A stretch of 64,000 bases of DNA, taken from positions 51,443,738 through 51,507,737 of the forward strand of contig NC_052612.1 in the NCBI RefSeq assembly GCF_016545825.1, in the 5' to 3' direction. Positions within the stretch are counted from its first letter, which is position 1. Each line of letters begins with the position of its first letter. The position numbers and the translations under genes were made by a program. This stretch comes from Eucalyptus grandis (taxonomy: Eukaryota; Streptophyta; Magnoliopsida; Myrtales; Myrtaceae). The notes beneath the pieces were generated by a model. The model searched no databases. It was not told the DNA's origin and saw only the letters and a program-made list of their open reading frames with translations. Positions 1-11,200 of this stretch are shown here, piece by piece.

Positions 1-300
1 TTGGTCGTCAGTGATGATTTTGTGCCTCCCTTCCCCGTTATGGAAAGAAGGCATGTTCGGACAGTTTAGTAACAGAAATACCAAAAAATTTTAGATTCAG
101 AATTGTCACAAAAATATTTGGATCCCTAAAACTTATCTCATAACATGCAAACATTCAATCCATAGGTCAGGCATTACCCATCGCCATTGATAGCCTCCTC
201 CACTCCCTAAATTCAAGTGGCTCTATGGACACTATCGACGCCACTCACGTTGCCTCTAATCACTTCGTCATGTCGTTGATGCTATTCATGTTACCTTTAA

Positions 301-468
301 ATATGCTTTCAAGATGGCGAATGGGGACAAAAACAAATCAAATTGCTCACGGAATATACACATTGCTATTGTTTAGTATTGGAGCGAGTTGATTTGGGGA
401 TGTGACAGTTTAATTCTCGTCAAACAATGTCCATGTTCAATTAACATTGGACAATGCTGAAAAACGTG
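301..468. repeat. Direct repeat, copy 1 (about 168 bp)
   Basis: This stretch, from ATATGCTTTCAAGATGG to GCTGAAAAACGTGAC, recurs at 1046-1213 in the same orientation with only a handful of substitutions and small indels. The spacing is 745 bp. No coding potential is evident. It could be a segmental duplication or two copies of a dispersed repeat. Confidence 0.85.
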
Positions 469-1045
469 ACGCTTTCGACCCCATTTGCATCAGCCTGCAA
501 ACTCTCTGCCCCTCTTGTAATCACCCGCGAACTTAGCATAGGTGATTACTGTTCAATTCTTTTTGTTTGGAGCTGCCTTGTCTAATGCGTGGTAGAAAAC
601 GGTGAGGGTATTATGGGAAAGAGAAATAATAAAATTGCAAATAAATATACAATACCGTCCACGTGAGATATGAAACTTGTAGTATATAAAAAAAAAAAAA
701 AAAAAAAAAAACAAGCCTTTTATATTTGGATGAAAACTCAGGCATATATCCTTGTATTTTTCTAAATTATTTTTAATCATGCGCAAAGAAATAAGTAAAA
801 AGAATGGATATTGGTAAACGGTTTAAAGCGAAACAATTGGAACCTAACGTCCTCACAACAGGACAAAGAAACCAAATACGTCCTCTCAAATGACAATGGA
901 CAATAATATATGGGAGCGTGATATTGCTTACTCCATAAATTCAATCATTGCTGCTGATTTTTTAAATTTTATTGTAAAGTGCAATCTGACGAACGTTGGA
1001 AGTGCTCCCAAGAGAGAAAAGAACTAATAAAAATTGATTCTTAAA
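469..1045. other. Intergenic, AT-rich
   Basis: There is no supported gene here. An uninterrupted A-tract of about 22 bases lies near 689-711. The open frames are short, low in complexity and lack any recognisable family. Confidence 0.6.
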
Positions 1046-1213
1046 TATGCTTTCAAGACGGTGAATGGGGGCAAAAACAAATCAAATTGCTACGGAATAT
1101 GACACATCGCTATTGTTTAGTATTGGAGCGAGTTGATTTGGGGATGTGACGGTTTAATTCTCGTCAAACAATGTCCATGTTCAATTAACATTGGACAATG
1201 CTGAAAAACGTGA
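1046..1213. repeat. Direct repeat, copy 2 (about 168 bp)
   Basis: This is the second copy of the repeat at 301-468. Both copies end at the same GCTGAAAAACGTGAC, after which the sequences diverge, so the right-hand repeat edge is sharp. Confidence 0.85.
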
Positions 1214-1759
1214 CGTTTGTCTACTTCCTTCATGTTGTCCATTTTCCTTAAGATGTCGGGCTCTACATTTCTAGACGTGTAGTGTCATCAATCGATCGCG
1301 ACTGCGATAGATTCATATTAAATAGAGAAAAAAAAAGGATTATTATAACACATTCGAAAAGGAGGGGTGACCCAATAACGTTAATGCTCGAGATATGCAG
1401 GAAGAACAAAAGTTGAAAATTCGAAGAACAGAAATGGGCTTTAGAGAAGGACAAAGAAGGGGGGCCTAGATGAACAGTGCGGCGTGGCAAATGAATCATA
1501 AGGGGGCAAAAGAACAAAGGCGAAGGAGCGAGCACGAATTGGATGGGGGCGTGGGGGAGCGAACCCTCGCCAACCGGCAAGGCTTAATGCTTGGATTAGG
1601 AGACCGTCGTCCCCAGCTGACCCGAACGGTGAAATTTCTTCAGCCCGAATATGGCCGAGACAGCCATGGCCCAACTGCCTCCGCCGCCCCCACCACCGGC
1701 ACCGCCACCTTCACCAGCACCACCACCTTCCGCTACATAATTACTCCATAGTTGGCCCA

Positions 1760-1790
<31 letters not shown>

Positions 1791-3329
1791 GTACTGTCCA
1801 TTCGTGAGAAATATGCGGCCCGTGCCCTTTATGCGACGCATTATAGGGGTAAGCATGGTTTCGAGATAAAATCGGGAATTTGGAAATTTAGTGGTCCGAA
1901 ATTCTAAGATATGTGGGGCACATTTCGAGTTCTAAAAATTGAGGAATATATTCCGATAGGTAAGTTTGAGATGAAACCGAAAACCCGGAACTTGGAAAAA
2001 GTCTCTGTATTTTTTTCATTTCATGTTTTCATGCGATCTTACGGTATTTTATGGCGTCCAATGACAAGTGTGTAATTTGAAACCACCTTTGCTCCGAGCT
2101 TTTAGATTGTGATTTTTATGATTGTGACTTTTAGAATCTTAGTTAATATGAGTTGTGAAATGGTGATCATTAGACATTGCAATCATTCTATTAAGAAAAT
2201 ATGTAAAATTTGGGTAGATCTAGAAACTGACTTTAGAACTTGTGATATGGTAGGTTTCATAATAAAAAAAATTTAAGAGACCTGTTCTAATGGGAGGATT
2301 CCAAATTCTTGGTGGAACCTCCTGGACGAAACTTGGAACCACTCGTCCTAACACAATGTGATCGAAGCTTGAATTATATATAGGTTTACGTTAAGACGGC
2401 ACGTAGAGGGATAGGTGGATTTGTACAAAATTACCCTATGAGGGAAGGAGCTAGATACCTCAAAGTCGGATACATGGTGGCGGGACGTTTCTTTCTTTCT
2501 ACTTTTTTATTTTAAATTACAAGGTAATCGCTCAAGGTCTTTCACACGCACCTTAAATTCCAATGTGAATGAAGGGCACGGGTGCACCTGATTGAACTTT
2601 GTTTAGAGGAATTATCTTCCGAAGTACACATGCTGTGTTTGGAATAAGGATCCTATCCTGGATCGTTAGGTTCCTCCTTTTCCAATTACTTCCCATCCTT
2701 TCAATCTCCCAAATCAATCACATTAGTCCCCATCAACTTAGGCGCAATTTCATTTTGCTCCCCAATAAGCTTAGCCAAAACGAAAGGCGGCGGGGACCGA
2801 GGGCCTAAAATGAAAATGCGCTCACAAATATAGCACCCGATGTAAAAGTCTACGTAGCACAAGAACCAAAAATATGCCTTTTTCTCTTCTTCTTTTTTGT
2901 TCTCCATGCATGCGCGTGTCTAACCGAAATCCATCAATTTTTTAAAGGAATTCCCTCTTCTCATCATCAGCATACAGGCTCCGGAATCGATCTTGGAATT
3001 GGATCTATTAGATCTCAATTGAAGGGAGAGTCTAGATTGGATTTTGTGTCGGGCCGAGACTTTTGAGTATATGTCGGAGTTGTCTCCTCAAGTGGGGTTT
3101 TGCAACAAACCCACCCTTAAAGTCCAAAGCCTGATTAGAAATGAGGGACCAGCGATAATCCGTGTGTTCCGACACAGGGCCATCTATGCATTGTTTGTAC
3201 CTATGTGCGGTCTTGAAGCTTCGGAGGGATCGATGTGTCATATGTTCTTCCTTTGCAGAAATTTATTATTCGATTACCAGCGGTTGACGCATCCGCATAA
3301 CATGGACTTCTTCTTCTTCTTCTTAAATA
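1214..3329. other. Intergenic; contains (CT)n and a proline/glycine-codon-rich GC patch
   Basis: I see no supported gene. 1675-1735 is a GC-rich run of CCGCC/CACC triplets, followed by a (CT)n microsatellite at about 1761-1784. Together they give small low-complexity frames on both strands that look spurious. The remainder is AT-rich unique DNA with no splice or domain pattern I recognise. Confidence 0.5.
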
Positions 3330-4514
3330 GGGATATGTGCAACACAAGTCCTAAAACTTACAAGGAAAGTGCAATTGAGTTCTAAAACTTATCAAATTGG
3401 TTCAATTGAGTCCTAAAGTTAACATCATCAAATTTACTAACGAAAAATGCTAATGTGGCGCCCTACGACGTCATATTTTAAATAAATTTATATTTTCCAT
3501 GTGGCTTTTTAAAATTATTTTTTATTCGAAATTTTTAAAAATTAGATTTAAAAACTAAAAATGAAAAACTAAAATTTATTTTAAAAAATGTTTAAAAAAT
3601 AAAGAAAATGTCATCGGTGGGCATTTTTGCCGCAGCCGCCGCCCCTTGCCGGCCCCTGGGAGGCCGACCACCCTCGCCAGGTTGGGCGAGGACGCCTAGA
3701 TCCGGGCACGTCGGCGATGCTTGCCCAGATCCGGGGCATTTTGATCCCGGCTCGTCGCACTCTCGACGCCGTGCACCGATGTTGTCCAAATCTGAGTGAG
3801 TGGGTTTCGGAGGGCAGGGGTTTCGTCGCCATCGCTGCACCGCACTGTTGCCGAGCTGTGCCGCCGTAGCCCCAATGCCGTCCCCAGCAAACCAGCAGTG
3901 ACCCTTTGCGGTGCGGGGCTACCACCGTTCCCCGACGTCCTACTGCTGACCCCCCTGACGCTATCGCTGCACTGGACTACCGTCCTCGCCCAGCCGCCAC
4001 CGATGACTCCACCCGATCCAGCGTCGGGGACGCCTAGATCTGGGCGAGCATCGCTGACCCTAGATCAGGCGGCGTGCCCGCATTTGGGCGCCCTGGCCCG
4101 ACAGGCGGGGTGGCCGGCCCTCGCCCAGGGCCGGCGAGGGCAGCCACCCCGCCCGGGGCGGCGACCGTCGCCGCCACTCCGGCGATGGGCGGCGGCGGAA
4201 GCACCACCGGTGCCTTTTTTTTTTGCACAGTTTTTATTTTTTTGAAATAAATTTATCTTTTTCTTTTCTGTTTTTAAATCTAATTTAAACAAGAATAAAA
4301 ATAATGTTAAAAGCCACGTGTATAATAAAAAAATCATTTAAAATGCTACGTCAGCGCCACGTCAGCATTTTCCGTTACTAAGTTTGACGGTGTTAACTTT
4401 AGGACTCAATTGAACCAATTTGACAAGTTTTAGGATTCGATTGCACTTTTGTTAAGTTTTAGGACTCAATTGCACTTTCCTTGTAAGTTTTAGGACTTGT
4501 GTTGCACATATCCC
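3330..4514. mobile_element. TIR transposon with GC-rich core (Mutator-like, possibly Pack-MULE type)
   Basis: The left end reads GGGATATGTGCAACACAAG and the right end is its reverse complement. The inverted similarity extends well over 100 bp inward, including matching TTTAGGACTCAATTGAACCAA and ACGTCAGCATTTT blocks. The element is flanked by near-identical 9-bp sequences, tcttaaata (3321-3329) and ttttaaata (4515-4523), as expected for a Mutator-like target-site duplication with one mismatch. The interior (about 3620-4210) is strikingly GC-rich and CpG-rich compared with its surroundings. No transposase is encoded, so it is non-autonomous. The core's overlapping open frames on both strands reflect base composition rather than genes. 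Confidence 0.8.
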
Positions 4515-4523
4515 TTTTAAATA

Positions 4524-5133
4524 AATTCACGTGCGCCTAGCTCAGATTGTTCGTTTGTATATGGTTGCGTTGTTGTTCTTCAAAACCACGGATATAGAAT
4601 TTAATAAGGTCCTCCCGAAATCTCGACTTCACACACGACTCTGCCATTTCATGCGTGGACGCAAAAAGAAAAAAAAGAGAGACCCTCGAGCCAAAGTCCC
4701 ACAGTAAGAACGATGAAACGGGATAAAGGGCGTGTCGTAAAGTGACGGAGAATCTAAAAGATCTTACAATTTGAATCTAATCATAAGAAAACAAATCGCA
4801 CAAAAAAAATTAACAAGAAATGATAAAAACGCCGGGGATTTACGTGATTAGGTTTGAGTGTCGGTAACAATTTCATAAGGAGAGTTGGCCACAAAGAATC
4901 TACCATCAATTAGAGTCTTTAAAAAATAGTATATGCTAATATTCTCTCGCTGTATTCTAGCATGTAAAATTCATCGGAAGAACCTAAACACTTTGACTGA
5001 AAATTCTATGTGTGATATGCGAGCAAACAAATTAACACCGCTTCTACTCTTCACTCGCATGAAGTTTGAAAAAAAAAAAAAAAAAAAAAAATAGATCCAA
5101 ATCCAAGCATTCTCTTCAACAGCGAGAAATCCT
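4524..5133. other. Intergenic, no gene seen
   Basis: AT-rich sequence with an A-tract near 5069-5091. No domain, splice pattern or RNA gene was recognised. Confidence 0.5.
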
Positions 5134-5500
5134 GGAGAAAATTATTTAAAAATCTTAAAATTTATTGCATTTTGGTTAATTTAGTTTTAAATTTTTTAAT
5201 TATGCCAATTAAGTCCTAAATTTTATCAAATTTTGTTAATGAAATTCATCTAGCCAATTTTGGAAAGATATAGCCGATGTGCATGCCGACCGTCATTTGT
5301 GGCATAGCTGGTGATGACACGTACGATTTTAATATTTTTTGAATTTTTTTAAATATTTTATTTCTTCCATTCTTCCTCTAATTGGTCTCTAGGCCTTGGC
5401 AATGGCCAACGGTCGCATAGAGTCGACTCGCCAGCCTTGGGCTTGAACTCGCTAGCAACGGTGGGGCTCGACTTCAACAAATTTGGTGAGGTCCCATCAC
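5134..5500. mobile_element. Half of a TIR element (one arm plus GC-rich core edge)
   Basis: GAGAAAATTATTTAAAAATCTTAAAATTT at the left resembles the ends of the elements at 32737-33690 and 53760-54478. It is followed by the same kind of 'unable to...ATTTAGTCCTAAA'-like AT-rich arm and then a GC-rich core with GCCTTGGCAATGGCC and CTCGCCAGCC. No matching right arm follows, so the element appears truncated near 5480-5500. Confidence 0.45.
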
Positions 5501-8100
5501 ATGACAAAAAAGTTTAGAATTATTTTGGTCATTTTCCTTGTAACAATACAGGGAGTAAGATTCCGAATGCTTTTTAATCTCGTGAGCATTCCATAGAAAA
5601 AACAAAGACCGTCTCATCTCCGATGGTAACGGACCGTCCCTTTCTCGATCTCGTTGAGAATAGGGCCCCATCACATGGCGAAAACGTTATCTCCGCCATG
5701 TCAATTGTCCGTGATGTGTCTCTCCTTACGCGCCCTCTTTCAGCACAAGCAACACCGCAGTGGGGGGCTTATCTGCTCAAAAGCTATGTAGCCATCTACA
5801 CGTTTGACCCTAAATTTGGATGCCTTCGACAGGTTCTTTCGCCCCTTCGGTGGTGTCCATCGCCTCTCGAGTCCCCATCACGTGCCACTTTCTCTTCCTT
5901 TCCATTCCATTCGGGCCTTTGCTGTCTCAGATCTGATGTCGACTCGTCTCTGATCGGCACTTCCATTTTCTTCTCTTTGGCTCTTCGAAAGTGCCTGGTC
6001 AGTGGTCTCTCTCTCTCTCCTCTTTTCGCTGTGGCCCGAGCTGGACGTCCTTCGTCGAGGTGGAAATGAAGTGAATTCTCATGCACGATGGTGGTGCGTT
6101 GGGATCCTCCATTTGCGCCAGAATCGTACTGACCCTCGTTTGAAGTAGAGTGATGTTGAAGGTTTTCAAATATTTTTGTCGAATATTTTCCTTAAATGAG
6201 CACGCATTGCATCGTGCATTAACTCGTCCGCCAAAGATGGGATGCTAAAAAGAAGAACCCTTTTCGAGCTTTGCTATTTTCTTATTTAATATCTAATTTA
6301 GGGTGAGCAAAACGGATGAACTAAATTGATAATGTCTATTTTGGTTTCCAAGGGTGCCAATTTGATTCTCGATTCCTAAAAGTGGAATCGGTGTCCGGAC
6401 GGTTTGATTCTTAATTCCAAAGAGAGAACTAAACTATCTAGACTGATTATTATTTATTTTTATTTTTTTAAATGTAAACTTAATGATCTAAAATCCCTCA
6501 TGCACCCCTCCTCTTGCTCTCTTCTTTCGGTCTTTTCGAATTCGCCCACTATGCTCAAGCCTCCTCTTTAACTGGACTCACATTGGGGCACATTTGCCCA
6601 GATTATGCGTTCAATTAGAGTAAATTTATTGATTAGAATATAGTTCAGATACAAGTGATATAAACATAAGATACTTGTTTACAAGGGAAATCTATTTGAG
6701 TAACATAAGATTTTTGTTTTATACCATTTCAAAGTATTTATAGTGAAATGAGAATATGGTGGTTATATTTTGTACATGTTTTGTTTACTTTAGGCGTGAA
6801 ATTTTGTTGAAGTGCTTAAAATGACCACCTAGGAAGCAAATTGCATAAGTCGTCTTGTCTGGTTTGGTCCTTGGTTTGGTACTTGGGTGGGATTAGATTA
6901 GACCGGGAACTAATTATCTCTAATTTGATCCGATATAAGAAAGTCCGAAAAATTATAGTATGTTATAATTATATGTATTTTCTCCCGAACCAATTCAATT
7001 TTTAAATATTTTTGCTCTCTCAAAGCATTTATAATTCTTTTTTGACATGTCACGTTTGTGCTCTTTTTTTTTTTTTTAGTAACATAATAAAAAATCAACA
7101 AAGCTATCATATTACTCCCGCGAAAGCTCTTGTGAATCATAGTAAAGTAGTAATCTGATGTACCTTGCGTAATATAAAGTCATTTCCCGAAATGACTACA
7201 ATCACATTTAATTTACTTTTACCACGTTAAGCTCATTTTTCTATCCACTTGGGCTCGTGATTGTTTGTAAAGGAGATTCTCTCTAAGAATTTTAACTATC
7301 ATATATTGTAATTAATCCTAATCTGGTCGAGAAATATATACATTCATGTGAATAAATGAAATATATACAGGCGACACTTTATTTGATTTAATTGGTATAA
7401 TGAGATATGTATAAAATACCAAACAAAGTCACGAATAAAAAGGAAACATATTAGACTCGGTTGTTAATTGTGAGGGATTCTTTCCGGTTCGAAAGAAAGG
7501 TAAGAAAAGAAATACACATCCACAAACAGAAAGTACTATATCGTCATAATTTGTGGGTGCCTATCTATTTCTTTTATATACCATGATTCCTTTTTTGCGT
7601 AATCTCGTCAAAAGAGATCGATGCAATTAATGAGGCTATAATGAGAAAGGTGATAATGAATAAGTCGATTACAAGATGCTAATCATAGATTATAGATAAA
7701 GGAGTAATTACATCATCACATATATGATATATCCTTCAAATCCTTGCAAGGCGCGGGTTCACGGCCGGCTCATGTACTTCTTACTTGCCATGCTCGATCT
7801 CAAGTCGACCGTGGTCTAAATACACGGCGGGAGATTCGGGCCCACGGGCCGAGAAGGTTCATTTAGCGAACCTTTTGAGCCCAGCCCGATTGCTAAAATG
7901 CCTCTTACCCAAGCCCGCTCGAGTGAAGGGCGGGAGTCCAGGCCCGTCGGGCCTTCTCCGGTACCCGCTCGACCCGCCAATTTACGCGAAGTGGCATTTC
8001 TGAGCAGCACACCAGAAAACAGGAGGAATAAAAAAAAAAAGGAAAAAAAAAAGGTGAAAATGGTGGAATTTCGGTTCTTCTTCCTCCGCTGAGATCCACG
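5501..8100. other. Intergenic region upstream of the RIC1-like gene
   Basis: No gene is supported. The longest frame (near 5623-6069, +) has no recognisable domain. 6200-7740 is AT-rich. 7750-8100 becomes GC-rich and includes A-tracts near 8031-8053. It directly precedes the RIC1-like transcription unit, so the last few hundred bases presumably hold its promoter and 5' leader, although I see no clear TATA box. Confidence 0.5.
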
Positions 8101-8261
8101 TGAGAGATCGGAGTCCATCGCTCGTCCCCTGTTCGCGAGGAATTGAAAATGCTTCAGATCTCTGTTCCGTCGCCTTCGAACTGATCGCACGCTCGCTCGC
8201 TCTCCTCGCAGCGCCGTCGACCGCCGCAAATCGAGATTTCGGCCGGAATCGGACCGCCAAG

Positions 8262-11200
8262 ATGTACATGTCGTACGGATGGCCGCAGGTGATCCCGCTG
8301 GAGCGAGGCCTGCGCCCCTCTTCTCACCGGATCGTCTACTTCAAGGTCAACAACCGCCTCCTCCTCGTCGTCTCGCCGTCTCACCTCGAGCTCTGGAGCT
8401 CTTCTCAGGTACGCGCACGAGCTCCGCAACTTCCCCCAAGCTCGCTTGCTCGCTCGCTCGCTCTCGCTCGCTCGCTCGCTCTCTCTTGATGTTGTTTTGG
8501 TTTTCGTGGTGATCAGCATAGAGTGAGATTGGGGAAGTACAAGAGGGATGCGGATTCGCTGCGGAGGGAGGGAGAGAATTCGCAGGCCGTGTGGAGTCCC
8601 GATGCCAAATTGATTGCCGTCATGGTGAGTCCTAGATGTAACGGATTGGTCGGTGGGAAATGGAAACGATCCAGTTGATTTATTAGTCGCGCAATTGCAA
8701 TTGCATTGCTGTTCTTGATTCATATCTGGTCGACCTGTGTCGGTACAAGTTCATTTTTGGATGTACTCGTGTGCAAAAACTTAGCTTGAATACAATGCGT
8801 CCGGAAAGGATGGTGTTCAAAATGAGAGCTACGTGCCCTGCTGTAGATCTCTTCTTTGACTGTTTCCCCAGTTAGAAATCCTGTGTGTCACTTGGCTATT
8901 CTCAGTGTCAATTATGCCTATTATTAGTAAACGTGTGCATTCTTGCTCTGACTAGTAAGAGAAAATATCAGTTGCTTCTTGTATTATCCCCCCAAGGGCA
9001 CTTTGTTGCTTTTTATGACACGGTTTCGTATCGTTTGCAGACGACTTCACTCTATCTTCACTTATTTAAGGTTCAATTTTCTGAGAAAAGAGTACAGATT
9101 GGAGGGAAGCAGCCTTCTGGTTTGTATTTTGCGACTATTTCTCTTCTCCTCAGCGAGCAGGTTCCTTTTGCAGACATGAATTTATCTGTGTAAGTGTTAC
9201 ACTAATGTAGTTGCGTAGACGCTGGAAATCTAAACTTGTGCCTTAGTGGGCTGTGGATATGCCAACGTCTTTATTATTCTCTAAACTCGGTTAAGTTGTA
9301 CCAAAATCACATAACATCTTGTAAGTATATTGGTTTGCTTATTTAAAAGTCAATATTAAATGAACGAAGCAGTCTAGAAACCTAATGGGCATGTTGGATG
9401 AATGTTTGCTGAATTTATGTCTCTTCTCCAGGAGCAATATTATAAGTGATAACAGGCATATGCTGCTTGGACTCTCTGACGGATCCTTGTATGGCATTTC
9501 TTGGAAGGGAGAGGTATGCTTAATGAAGTATTAATTGGAGTCATCTTTTTTTACTAGCTATTTACTACCAGGATCAGAGTTTTCTGTGATACATTGATGC
9601 TCTGATCTGTTCCACCTGATGAGAGTTGTCTTTAGTTGTTTATGATTTATTTTTTCTCTTTACATCATAATGTCTGTGCAGTTTTCTGGGGCTATTGGAC
9701 TTGATCATCCCATACGGAATGATAGTGATAAAGTTACTGACATACCACATCCTTTAAATAATGGAATTGCTGCCATAGCGAATCCGGGAGCTCCGATATC
9801 ACAACAGAATTTTATAAAAAGGCCTGCAATTGTTCAGTTGGAGCTGTGCTTTCCAATGAGGCTGCTCTTTGTGTTATATTCTGATGGACAACTGATGTTA
9901 TGTTCGGTGAGTAAGAAAGGATTAAAACAGGTTGAGTCTATTAGATCTGAAAAGCTTGTTGGATCTGGTGATGCTGTATGTACATCTGTAGCTTCAGAGC
10001 AACAAATCCTTGCGGTTGGGACCAGAAGGGCAGTTGTGGAGCTATATGACCTTGCTGACTCTGCATCACTAATTCGTACCGTGTCTCTGTTTGACTGGGG
10101 GTAAGAGTCATACCATGAACCATCTGTATGACATCTCGCAAGTTAATCAGTTTCTGTCTTTTATTTATGATGGTTGTCTTGATAAGGACATTCATTGCTT
10201 GAACATGGTGTAGTGTTGATTCCTAGGGTTAATATTTTCCTTTTGCAATTGGATTGACCGGGATAAGTTAATCCTTGTTCTTCCAGGTATTCTGTGGAAG
10301 ACACTGGTCCTGTCACCTGTATTGCTTGGACCCCAGATAATTCTGCCTTTGCTGTTGGATGGAAGTATAGAGGACTGACTGTCTGGTCTGTTTCAGGGTG
10401 TCGATTGATGTCGACAATACGTCAGATTGGTTTAAGTTCTGTGTCTTCTCCTATGGTGAAGCCGAATCAGGATAGTCGGTGTGAACCATTGGTCAGTGGT
10501 GTCTCATTGATGCAGTGGGATGAATTCGGATATAAGCTATATGCTATTGAGGAGGGTTCCTCTGAGAGAGTTCTTGCCTTTTCATTTGGGAAATGTTGCC
10601 TAAATAGAGGTGTCTCTGGTATGACATACGTGCGCCAGGTGATTTACGGCGAGGATCGCTTGCTTGTTGTGCAGTCTGAAGACACGAATGAACTTAAAAT
10701 GCTGCATCTTAATCTTCCAGTAAGTGGTAAATTCTGTAGTTCAGAGATATTATCCACATGCCAAGGACCTGCATGATATGGTCTGCTTCTTTCCAGGTTT
10801 CATATCTCTCCCAAAATTGGCCTGTTCAACATGTGGCAGCTAGCAAGGATGGAATGTACTTAGCAGTTGCTGGCCTTCATGGGTTAATTCTATATGATAT
10901 ACGACTGAAGAAGTGGCGGGTGTTTGGTGACATTTCTCAGGAACAAAAGATACAATGCAAAGGTTTGCTATGGCTGGGAAAGATTGTTGTTGTGTGCAAC
11001 TATGACGATTCTTCTAACACGTGAGAGTTTTTTCAATTAAATCCTTAATAATTTTCCTAGTGTTGTCTTGTCATATTGAGAGCATTTTAAGTCAGATCTG
11101 TTAGATGGATCCAATTAAGTGTTGAGGCCTTATCTCATGGAAACATCACCTTTGTGCTTTGTTCTGTGTAGATCTTTCTACTTTTGTTTGGGTATCTCTC

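Noticed and set aside
1263..1856. Several overlapping open frames with Pro/Gly-rich translations on both strands
   Set aside because: They arise from a CCGCC/CACC-rich patch and a (CT)n run; none has a domain or a splice-consistent extension.
3592..4337. Multiple long open frames in the GC-rich core of the TIR element
   Set aside because: Long frames on both strands are expected at this GC content. Translations are Ala/Pro/Arg-rich with no family, and the segment lies inside a transposon.
5623..6086. 148- and 96-codon open frames on opposite strands
   Set aside because: Neither shows a recognisable domain and each lacks conserved flanking splice sites; treated as chance.
8154..8723. 189-codon minus-strand frame overlapping exons 1-2 of the RIC1-like gene
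   Set aside because: It is the antisense shadow of real exons and of the GCTC/CTCG repeat; low-complexity Arg/Ser/Glu.
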